The notes under the pieces are model-generated. The model was not told the origin of the DNA. It searched no databases and worked only from the letters and a program-made list of their open reading frames with translations. This document shows positions 27,549 to 35,192 of a stretch of DNA of 36,915 bases, piece after piece. The position numbers and the translations under genes were made by a program. Position 1 is the stretch's first letter, and each line of letters opens with the position of its first letter. Source of the DNA: a bacterium (lineage in GTDB: Bacteria > Patescibacteriota > Saccharimonadia > Saccharimonadales > SZUA-47); NCBI GenBank assembly GCA_030427445.1, contig JAUIBQ010000009.1:1-36915 (forward strand). Reading direction: 5' to 3'.

Positions 27549-28530
27549 ATCTAAAAAAGCCTCTGTTAAAAAAAACGAGGATAGACGCACGCCTAAATCA
27601 CAGCAGTCTTTGCAGAAAAATCAGTATTTTCGCAGCTCAGATTCTTCATATAGGCGTAAACAATTATCACGAGAACAAACAGCAGATTACGGACGCAGAA
27701 GTGACTCAGAATCTCGCGTAAAAACTGCTAAGGTAAAAGTGCGTAAGCCTAGAGTAAATATTTCTTCATTATTCTCCTTACTGATCCTCCTAGGAATAGT
27801 TTCTGCACTGCTATATGCTTCATCGGTCTCTACTTCGGGGTCGCGTGTGAGTATATCCGATGATTCGTTTACCTTTAGAGATTCTGATGATTACCAAGAA
27901 TTTGTCGATACCTATATTTCATCAAATATTCTATCTCGTAGTAAACTTTTCTTTCCTGTTGAAGATTTTAACACTGCATTTACGGAAGAATACCCTGAAG
28001 TCACAGCTATCAGGACAAAAGTTCCATTCGCTGACAGTAATGTCGAGGTATATATCGACACACCGAAACCGATGTTTCGTATCGAAGGCTCATCAGACAC
28101 TACCTACACTGCAAAATACATAGATGCAAACGGTTCAGTTATAGGTTCTACTGGTCTGGAAAGTGACGAAACACCTACTATACGCGTCGATTCATCAGCG
28201 TTAACTAGCGTAGGTTCACAGCTTTTAACTCGTAATGAAGTAGATATCTTACAGCTCCTCGCCAATGAAATAACCCCAGATAGTATTACTGGTTTACCCC
28301 ATGACTTCGTCGTATCTAACGCTGATCTAGACATAGCTAATGGCCGTCTTGAGGTTGGTTTTAAGAGCGTGTCATATATAGCGCGTTTTTCGACATATTC
28401 AGACGCTAGAAACCAGGTCGGAGCGCTTAAGGCTATATTGACTGAGCTATACGCATCGGAGAGCGGGGGAGAAGACCTACCTAAAGAATACATCGATGTA
28501 CGTGTGTACGAGAAAGTGTTTATTAAGTAG
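27535..28530 (+). CDS. FtsQ/DivIB-like division protein
   Basis: basic N-terminus, single TM, POTRA/FtsQ-like extracytoplasmic region; overlaps murG end. Confidence 0.75.
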   Translation: MKLPKSKKASVKKNEDRRTPKSQQSLQKNQYFRSSDSSYRRKQLSREQTADYGRRSDSESRVKTAKVKVRKPRVNISSLFSLLILLGIVSALLYASSVSTSGSRVSISDDSFTFRDSDDYQEFVDTYISSNILSRSKLFFPVEDFNTAFTEEYPEVTAIRTKVPFADSNVEVYIDTPKPMFRIEGSSDTTYTAKYIDANGSVIGSTGLESDETPTIRVDSSALTSVGSQLLTRNEVDILQLLANEITPDSITGLPHDFVVSNADLDIANGRLEVGFKSVSYIARFSTYSDARNQVGALKAILTELYASESGGEDLPKEYIDVRVYEKVFIK

Positions 28531-28712
28531 CTCTATCGTATCTACTTGTCTCGTGTTATTTACAGCAACTAGCGAGAGAGAAGCGCTCTCCTCCTCTTTC
28601 AAGGGGCGTTCGTAAAATGTTCATATACATATAAAACATACTAATTAGCAAAAAGTCAAAATATCTCATACTTAAGGGAAGAGGGGGTGGGGGAGTATAT
28701 AAAAAACTAAAA

Positions 28713-28738
28713 TCGTGAAAAAGCAAATATTTTCACGA
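28713..28738 (-). terminator. candidate minus-strand intrinsic terminator
   Basis: TCGTGAAAA-loop-TTTTCACGA; on minus strand followed by TTTTAGTTTTTT. Confidence 0.55.
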
Positions 28739-28860
28739 AATGTGTGGAAAACTATTAAAGGACATATAAAAAACGCAACATCAGCAGAATAGACATTATC
28801 CGAAAATATAAAAAGAATAAAACTTACAGGTGTAATTGCTAGTGATTATGAACAAAACAA

Positions 28861-28890
28861 GAAAAACTCCCCTAGTGCAGCTAGGTAGTT
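28861..28890 (-). terminator. minus-strand intrinsic terminator
   Basis: minus strand AACTACCTAG-CTGCA-CTAGGGGAGTT followed by TTTTTC. Confidence 0.7.
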
Positions 28891-28900
28891 AATCAACTAT

Positions 28901-29002
28901 TCATAATAGTATAGCGTCGCAAAATATACATTGTGCGACGTAATGTCTATATATAGATTTGGTGCTCTGCTCCATGATTTCTGAAAGATTTTTCTGTGTC
29001 AT
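28901..29002 (-). CDS. candidate 33-aa small protein MTQKNLSEIMEQSTKSIYRHYVAQCIFCDAILL
   Basis: ORF on minus strand between a promoter-like sequence and an intrinsic terminator; A-rich leader like neighbouring genes. Confidence 0.4.
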   Translation of the reverse strand: MTQKNLSEIMEQSTKSIYRHYVAQCIFCDAILL

Positions 29003-29115
29003 TTTGTGTTTTTATTTGTTTTATTTTTATTTCACCTGCTCCACACTATTTAGTGCTATTTATGACCTTTTGGCATTTCTGAGCCGATTTATGCGTATTT
29101 TGATGAGAAGTAATC

Positions 29116-29144
29116 ATTATAAGTATTTGTTCGTATAATGTTCA
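29116..29144 (-). promoter_or_regulatory. minus-strand promoter TGAACA-17-TATAAT
   Basis: -10 complement at 29116-29121, -35 complement at 29139-29144. Confidence 0.5.
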
Positions 29145-29164
29145 GTTAAATGAGTGAAGATGAT

Positions 29165-29839
29165 TTATGGTGACTGGAGAAGCTCTTTTTGTACGTAGAA
29201 GGTATTGAAGCCATATACGTAAGGGCCGGTTGAATATCCAAACATATTGTTTTGTGGTTCAAATACATCTCCTCGTGCATAATTGCAACTTCCTAATGTG
29301 TCACGCAACATATCCCATGTTGTTTCGTAATTACTAAGATATGTCTGGTATGCTTCTGAGTCGATGTCCAAGTTGCCATCCGGGTCATCTACAGAGTCGC
29401 CCATGAAGCGAACGCTGTATGTAGCAACCGGATACCATTCTGACATAGCCTCGAGATCTGTGATATGGTTCACTTCAGGAAAATCAGGTTGTTGGAGATC
29501 TCTTTCGCGTTCTGTGTGATAGACGTACGTATCTGGGCAGCTGGCGTCGTATTCAGAACCTGACGCAGATTCTTCCGACAACATAGTAAGTACCGTACCT
29601 ACGTCGGGATTAACTGGAAGGTTTTCATAAAGCGAGCCATTCTCATCATGTGGCTCTGATTCAAATCTTGCTAGTTCTGGTCTCGGATAATGACTATCCA
29701 TAGCCGTGATAGTAAGTGCCGTAGCTCCGCAAAGTCCGAGTAATCCTAGGTTCTTGATTAGTATACTTGATTTAGCGTATTCAAAAGTTGATTGTAGAGT
29801 TTGATATATACGCCAGGCTTCGTATGATATTTTATCCAT
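29165..29839 (-). CDS. hypothetical membrane-anchored exported protein
   Basis: single N-terminal TM (LGLLGLCGATALTIT) and acidic extracytoplasmic domain. Confidence 0.65.
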   Translation of the reverse strand: MDKISYEAWRIYQTLQSTFEYAKSSILIKNLGLLGLCGATALTITAMDSHYPRPELARFESEPHDENGSLYENLPVNPDVGTVLTMLSEESASGSEYDASCPDTYVYHTERERDLQQPDFPEVNHITDLEAMSEWYPVATYSVRFMGDSVDDPDGNLDIDSEAYQTYLSNYETTWDMLRDTLGSCNYARGDVFEPQNNMFGYSTGPYVYGFNTFYVQKELLQSP

Positions 29840-29855
29840 AAATCGTTATGGATCT

Positions 29856-30893
29856 CTACGCGTTTTCAGCTAGTGTGTACGTAGCTTTTGCAGTTCGCTT
29901 GAACTGTGGTTTACCCTGAAGGTTGAGAAGGATAGTCGTTTCTTTCACGAAGCGTCGCTTGAGAACTTGCTTCACGATTTCGTCGCGGTGAAGTGGTTCA
30001 CCTGCTTTTTCAAGTACTTCGACGATTACGTCTGCGACAGTTCCCCTTTTAAAGCCCCACTCTTTTAGAGCGTAGATACCACGTCCGACGAGTACAAATC
30101 GTTTGTCTTTGATAAGTTCGTTGTGAATTGCTTGGGTAGTGACATTTTTACGCTTGAATTCGCTGTTTTCAATAGCTTTAGCAATCTCAGAAAAGTGCAT
30201 TTGCTTCTCGTTTTCATAAAGGATAACGTAGATTTTGTCTCGGATGTTCTTCGGGTTGACCATTGGCCATTTGATAAGACCCCATCTGTTATTGAGATGT
30301 GCAATGTTCTTGCTGATACTTGCGAGTGAAGCGACTTCTTTTGCGTCTGGGTGACCCATTGACCCTGCTATTTCTTGTATAGATGCAGGTTCGCCAATTG
30401 CCTTGATCGCTTTGAGTGTATTTGTTACAGCCTCTTTGAGGTTCTTCTCGCTATATTTACTGTTGAGTGCTGCTGCTTGGTTGTAGTTATCGTTTTCGCT
30501 CAGGAATGTAACTGAAGGGATTAATTGTGCGAAAAAAGCGACTCGTGACTGATCTATTTTGCTGTTTTCGTCCGTTATCTTCCCGCTCAGTTTCTCGATT
30601 GTAGCGACACCACCGTTCTCCTCAAGAAGTTGCTCAAAAAGTGCGCTCAAGCCTTCCATGTGAGGAAGCTTCATGCCTTCTTTTTTGAGGCTTGTAATCG
30701 TCGCCTTTTCGAGCTGACGGACTCGCTCACGAGTAATGCCAAGAAGTTCACCGATTTGCTCTAGTGTCTCTTTACGCTCATATAGACCATAGCGACGTGA
30801 AATAATCTCGCGCTCTCGTTCTTTGTCGATAGCACCTAATATATCTTTAACTATTTTCTCCACCGCTACTGTTTCTTGGTTTACATCAGTCAT
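29856..30893 (-). CDS. sigma-70 region 4-like HTH fused to HARE-HTH domains; no sigma region 2
   Basis: EREREIISRRYGLYERKETLEQIGELLGITRERVRQLEKATITSLKK then HARE-like KIYVILYENEKQMHFSEIAKAIE...RFVLVGRGIYALKEWGF. Confidence 0.85.
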   Translation of the reverse strand: MTDVNQETVAVEKIVKDILGAIDKEREREIISRRYGLYERKETLEQIGELLGITRERVRQLEKATITSLKKEGMKLPHMEGLSALFEQLLEENGGVATIEKLSGKITDENSKIDQSRVAFFAQLIPSVTFLSENDNYNQAAALNSKYSEKNLKEAVTNTLKAIKAIGEPASIQEIAGSMGHPDAKEVASLASISKNIAHLNNRWGLIKWPMVNPKNIRDKIYVILYENEKQMHFSEIAKAIENSEFKRKNVTTQAIHNELIKDKRFVLVGRGIYALKEWGFKRGTVADVIVEVLEKAGEPLHRDEIVKQVLKRRFVKETTILLNLQGKPQFKRTAKATYTLAENA

Positions 30894-30914
30894 GTGATTC
30901 CTCTTATTTTTATT

Positions 30915-30943
30915 ATTGTAACACAAAAAAGATTAAAGGTCAA
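30915..30943 (-). promoter_or_regulatory. minus-strand promoter TTGACC-17-TACAAT for the sigma4-HARE gene
   Basis: complements at 30938-30943 and 30915-30920. Confidence 0.75.
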
Positions 30944-31095
30944 CATTTTGAACCCCTACCCCTCTTCTCGTGTTGTATGAACCTTATTGTACCAGTTTTT
31001 TGCGCTTCCTGCACCAAAAATGACTGTCAATACTACTACGAAACAAACTGTTCAAGCTCACAAAGAAGACGTCTTGCGTCAGAGCGTGATAATTA

Positions 31096-33414
31096 TCACT
31101 TTTTCTTTGTTTTACGAGACTTCTTTCGTCCTGATTTCTTAGCTGGAGCTTTTTCGATAAGCTCAATCGCCTGCTCTTCCGTGATATCTTCGGGTTCTGT
31201 ACCTTTAGGTATACGTGCATTTGTTTTGTCTTTTTTAAGATACGGTCCGTATGGTCCACGGACGATTTCTATGCCACTTTCAAACACTTTAATTGGCTTA
31301 CGGAACTCACGGATTTCGTCAATGACTTTCCGTGCTTCTTCTTCTGTTACAGTAAGTGGATCGTAGCCATACTTCTTTATTGAGAAGAATTCTTTATCTA
31401 TTTGCACATACGGACCAAAGCGGCCGATATTTGCTTTGATCTCCTCGCCTTTCTCGGTCTTGCCGACGACTCTTGGTAATTTAAACATCTCTGCTGCTTG
31501 CTCTACCGTGACGTTTTCAATCGATGTTCCTTCAGGTAATGGAGCAAAGCGTGGTTTCTCATCCTCATTTTCACCGTCTCCTAGCTGTAGCATCGGACCA
31601 TAGCGACCAATTCTTGCGAGGATTGGCAGGCCTGTTTTAGGGTCTTTGCCGACTTCACGAGCTTTCGCAACTTTAGATCGGTCGATGTCGTCAGAATTTT
31701 CAATCAGCTTATGGAACGGTCCGTAGAATTCACGTAGCATTTCTGACTTCTCAAGCTTATTTTCAGCGATTTTATCAAAATCTTCTTCGATGTGAGCCGT
31801 GAAATCATAATCGACAATCTGTTCAAAATGACCAGTTAAGAAGTCGCTCATCACTCGACCAATGCTTGTTGGTACGAGTTTGCCCTTATTACTACCAGTT
31901 TTCTCGCTGACATTGGTTTTCTGTACTTCTTGAGAGTTTTTGCTCAGCGATAATTCAATTGCTTCTCGTTCAACTCCTTCAGACTCACCACGCTCAGCAT
32001 AGCCACGAGCCTGTACTGTCCCTATGATTGTCGCGTAGGTACTCGGGCGACCAATACCGAGCTCTTCAAGTTTCTTTACTAAACTACCTTCTGTGTAGCG
32101 AGCTGGAGGTCGTGAGAAGGTTTCTTTTGCTGTGATGACGTCGTAGATCAACTCCTGGCCTTGTTTCATCGGAGGTAGGATATCGCTGTCTTTTGTGGTT
32201 GCGCCGTACACTCTCAAGAAACCGTCAAACTTGATAACTTCACCTTTAGCGAGGAATGTCTCCGACTTACTAGATATCTCAATCGTGACGTTGGTTTTCT
32301 CAGTGATTGCACTCGACATCTGGCTTGCGAGTGTGCGGTTGCGGATAAGGTCATACAGCTTTTGGTCGTATGAGTCGCTACTACCGACACGCTGTGATAC
32401 ATCTGTCGGACGAATTGCCTCGTGAGCCTCTTGAGCACTTGAAGACTTCGTCTTAAATTTTCGAACTTGTGAATAATCTTTGCCGTATTCTTTTTCAACA
32501 TATGAAGCGATAGACGCGATAGCTTGCGACGAAAGATTAAACGAGTCAGTACGCATGTATGTGATTTTTCCTGCTTGATATAACTTCTGAGCACTGGACA
32601 TAGTTGCACGAGCACCGAACCCTAATTTGGAGTTTGCATCTTGCTGCAGTGTTGATGTCGTAAACGGTGCTGGCGGGTTACGTTTACTAGGTGATACATC
32701 GATGTTTTTAATCGTAAATGTAGAGCTGGCAATTGATGAAAGGAAGTCGTGTGCTTCTTTCTCGCTCGCGAATTTTGTATCAAGCTCGGCTGTTACTCCA
32801 TGATCTTCGTGTAGAAATGTCGCTTTAACTTTATATTCTGACTGAGCTTCGAAGTCTTCTATCTCACGTTCACGTTCGACGATGAGGCGAACTGCTGGTG
32901 ACTGTACACGACCGGCTGATTTGCCACCCGGCACCTTTTTCCAGACCACTGGGCTGAGTTCGAAGCCGACGAGTCGATCTAGGATCTGACGAGCTTGTTG
33001 CGCTTCGACTAAGTTTTGATCAACTGTTCGTGGGTTTTTGATTGCTTCTTCAATCGCTCCCTTAGTAATCTCATGAAACACAATTCGCTTGGTAGTCTTT
33101 GGGTCAAGTCCGAGTACTTCGCATAAATGCCATGCGATAGCCTCTCCTTCACGGTCTTCATCAGTTGCGAGCCACACGGTATCAGCTTGTTTTACGGCTT
33201 TTTTAAGCTCTGTGATAGTTTTCTTTTTGTCTGAGTCTACCTCGTACGTCGTCTCGAAATTATTATCCACATCGATTGGCGGTTTGCTATTTTTGCCTTT
33301 TTTAGATATGGAGCGAATATGACCGACGCTTGAGAGTACCTTAAAATCTTTGCCCAAATACTTAGCAATCGTACTCGCTTTCGCTGGACTCTCGACGATA
33401 ACTAAATTCTTCAT
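31096..33414 (-). CDS. topA: DNA topoisomerase I
   Basis: VIVESPAKASTIAKYLG, ATDEDREGEAIAWHL, ITYMRTDSFNLS, LGIGRPSTYATII. Confidence 0.97.
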   Translation of the reverse strand: MKNLVIVESPAKASTIAKYLGKDFKVLSSVGHIRSISKKGKNSKPPIDVDNNFETTYEVDSDKKKTITELKKAVKQADTVWLATDEDREGEAIAWHLCEVLGLDPKTTKRIVFHEITKGAIEEAIKNPRTVDQNLVEAQQARQILDRLVGFELSPVVWKKVPGGKSAGRVQSPAVRLIVEREREIEDFEAQSEYKVKATFLHEDHGVTAELDTKFASEKEAHDFLSSIASSTFTIKNIDVSPSKRNPPAPFTTSTLQQDANSKLGFGARATMSSAQKLYQAGKITYMRTDSFNLSSQAIASIASYVEKEYGKDYSQVRKFKTKSSSAQEAHEAIRPTDVSQRVGSSDSYDQKLYDLIRNRTLASQMSSAITEKTNVTIEISSKSETFLAKGEVIKFDGFLRVYGATTKDSDILPPMKQGQELIYDVITAKETFSRPPARYTEGSLVKKLEELGIGRPSTYATIIGTVQARGYAERGESEGVEREAIELSLSKNSQEVQKTNVSEKTGSNKGKLVPTSIGRVMSDFLTGHFEQIVDYDFTAHIEEDFDKIAENKLEKSEMLREFYGPFHKLIENSDDIDRSKVAKAREVGKDPKTGLPILARIGRYGPMLQLGDGENEDEKPRFAPLPEGTSIENVTVEQAAEMFKLPRVVGKTEKGEEIKANIGRFGPYVQIDKEFFSIKKYGYDPLTVTEEEARKVIDEIREFRKPIKVFESGIEIVRGPYGPYLKKDKTNARIPKGTEPEDITEEQAIELIEKAPAKKSGRKKSRKTKKK

Positions 33415-33508
33415 TACGCTAAAGTATAACCTACCGGTGCCTATTATTTATAAATATGTACAGCGAGCAATGCTACATGAATTAGAGGCGACATGCAAAT
33501 TCGTTTAT

Positions 33509-34372
33509 TTATCGGAGCTCCCAGTTGCCCTGTGGTGTCTGGGAGATTCTACTATCAATCTCAAGCATAGTAAGTACTTCTTGCAGCTCTCCTAAATCCA
33601 TACCTGTTTCACTCATCAGCTCATCTGTGAGGCCGAAGCCTAAGGCTATTTTTTGTATAATCAACGTTTCTTCTGGCGAGCTTGATGAAAGGTCTAGGGA
33701 TTGTTGCTTTTTCGTATCTACCCCTAGGTCTTTCAGAAGTTCGGCTGGGTCGGTGAGTAATTTCGCACCTTGTTGGATTAGCCAGTTACAGCCAGCACTG
33801 TTAGGCTGAGTGACGTTCCCTGGTACTGCATAGATAGGGATACCCATTTCTCTAGCGTGCCTTGTAGTGTTTAGTGTGCCAGATTGGGCTGCCGCTTCAG
33901 TGACAACGACTGCATCGCTGAGTGCCGCTACGATGCGGTTACGGATAAGAAAATCTACTTTCTTCGGTTTTGGGTTTGATTCGTATTCACTCACTAACGC
34001 TCCCCAGCTCTGCTCGATTCGCTCAGCAAGTAATCGATTAGTGGCTGGGTATATGTGTTCCACATCGCTTGGCAACACTGCAATGCATACTCCTTTTGCT
34101 GTCAATGTCGCTTCATGAGCGATGGCGTCTACACCTAGTGCTAAGCCACTCACTACCACTACCCCTGCTCTACTTAACTCACTTGCCAGCTTCTCCGTCT
34201 GAGCTCGCCCGTAAGGTGAGGGCTTACGGGTACCGACAATCGCAACCCAAGGCTTACCAAGTAGTTCACCGATATTTAGCCCTTTATAGTAGAGTTGTTG
34301 CAGCGGAGCATCAATCTTCTCGAGTCGTTTTACTTTCTTTTGGATACTAGGGGTAAGCGTAAGCTTATTCAT
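33509..34372 (-). CDS. dprA: DNA-processing protein DprA/Smf
   Basis: VAIVGTRKPSPYGRAQTEKLASEL, VVVSGLALGVDAIAHEATL, VVTEAAAQSGTLNTTRHAREMGIPIYAVPGN. Confidence 0.93.
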   Translation of the reverse strand: MNKLTLTPSIQKKVKRLEKIDAPLQQLYYKGLNIGELLGKPWVAIVGTRKPSPYGRAQTEKLASELSRAGVVVVSGLALGVDAIAHEATLTAKGVCIAVLPSDVEHIYPATNRLLAERIEQSWGALVSEYESNPKPKKVDFLIRNRIVAALSDAVVVTEAAAQSGTLNTTRHAREMGIPIYAVPGNVTQPNSAGCNWLIQQGAKLLTDPAELLKDLGVDTKKQQSLDLSSSSPEETLIIQKIALGFGLTDELMSETGMDLGELQEVLTMLEIDSRISQTPQGNWELR

Positions 34373-34415
34373 TTATGACCTTTATTTGTGTAAATAACAA
34401 GATGATGTAAAGGTA

Positions 34416-34444
34416 TTGACTTAATGACATAATTTTGCTATAAT
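34416..34444 (+). promoter_or_regulatory. strong promoter TTGACT-17-TATAAT
   Basis: -35 34416-34421, -10 34439-34444; divergent from dprA. Confidence 0.85.
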
Positions 34445-34450
34445 GTCTAC

Positions 34451-35028
34451 TTGTAAGCATCGTAATGGATGTTCTTACGTACCTTTACCCCTTATTTTAC
34501 CACTACTCTCTCTCGAGATGAGTAGAGTAAAATGATATGTTTTAGAGCTGTGAATATGCCCTGTAGCTCGTTGTTACCCTCCACGAGTTGCAGACAAAAG
34601 CACATTTACTGCCTAGATAGAGGTACCAAGCTCTAAAACACTCACTGGTCACGACCTAATCTTTTGAATTAATTTGTGGCAGATGCAAGCTAGATTGTGT
34701 TTGAACGAGCGAGCAGTAGAAATTACTACTGTAAGCGAGTGAAAAGATAATATAGCGTAGCAAATGTAGCAAATTAAACTAAAGAGCTAGGTGGTGGATA
34801 GTGAATCCCCTTTAACCCCGCATCCCCCTCTCGTTTTGATTAGAGTTTTGGGCAGTGATGACGGATCAACCTTATGGATGGGCTTTCGTATGACTTTTGC
34901 GAGAACATATGAGAGATAAGCCTTCAAGGTGGGTTGAAGGGTGTAATTTTGGGATGTCCTTTGAGAGACGTCCCTAGATATGAGCTTACAGCGGTGCCCA
35001 CCCCCTCTGTAAGCTCTTATTTATTTTT
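34451..35028 (+). ncRNA. candidate large structured non-coding RNA of unidentified family; may extend to about 35150
   Basis: no credible ORF; stems include 34494-34533, 12-bp 34538-34549/34629-34640, 34561-34593, 34714-34731, 34921-34940, 34951-34974, 10-bp 34982-34991/35007-35016. Confidence 0.6.
34982..35028 (+). terminator. candidate terminator: 10-bp stem followed by TTATTTATTTTT
   Basis: GAGCTTACAG-CGGTGCCCACCCCCT-CTGTAAGCTC then T-rich tract. Confidence 0.45.
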
Positions 35029-35049
35029 GGACATCTTAAGCGGAGCCCA

Positions 35050-35131
35050 GCTACGTTCCGTAGCCTCAGAACAACATCTTAGAAAACACGTTTCCAAGAG
35101 TTGGTTCTCTTGCAGAAATCCACCGGATTTC
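35050..35131 (+). other. three further consecutive hairpins downstream of the candidate ncRNA
   Basis: GCTACG-TTC-CGTAGC (35050-35064), CAAGAG-TTGGTT-CTCTTG (35095-35112), GAAATCC-ACC-GGATTTC (35115-35131). Confidence 0.65.
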
Positions 35132-35154
35132 CTCACCCTCTAGTGGCTTTTATA

Positions 35155-35183
35155 TTTGATAATATATTATTTTGTTTTATAAT
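35155..35183 (+). promoter_or_regulatory. promoter TTTGAT-17-TATAAT
   Basis: -35 35155-35160, -10 35178-35183, 9 nt before GTG 35193. Confidence 0.75.
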
Positions 35184-35192
35184 ATATTTATT

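Noticed and set aside
28671-28695. G-rich tract gggaagagggggtgggggag as G-quadruplex or second MraZ box
   Set aside because: Lacks four well-spaced G-runs and does not keep the 10-bp GTGGG period.
30977-31366. 129-aa plus-strand ORF overlapping the topA 3' end
   Set aside because: Antisense to topA coding sequence, Ser-rich, no family resemblance.
32214-32615. 133-aa and other alternative-frame ORFs inside topA, xseA, yvcK, ftsQ and rsmH
   Set aside because: Overlap well-supported genes in other frames; low-complexity Ser/Leu-rich composition typical of spurious ORFs.
34538-34640. GTTTTAGAGCT...AGCTCTAAAAC resembles the type II-A CRISPR repeat/tracrRNA start
   Set aside because: Only one copy of each arm, no spacer-repeat periodicity and no cas genes in the window; the arms are simply a 12-bp stem.
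34790-34975. Possible 6S RNA (small hairpin CCTTCAAGGTGGGTTGAAGG next to an apical stem)
   Set aside because: I could not find the long closing stem between flanks that 6S RNA requires; left as an Rfam test, not a call.
34934-35143. 69-aa ORF inside the candidate ncRNA
   Set aside because: Runs through several perfect stems, no RBS and no recognisable protein character.
35030-35150. Possible RNase P RNA on the minus strand (GAGGAAATCCGG)
   Set aside because: Only partial similarity to the GAGGAAAGUCC element and no downstream ACAGAA or other conserved core.
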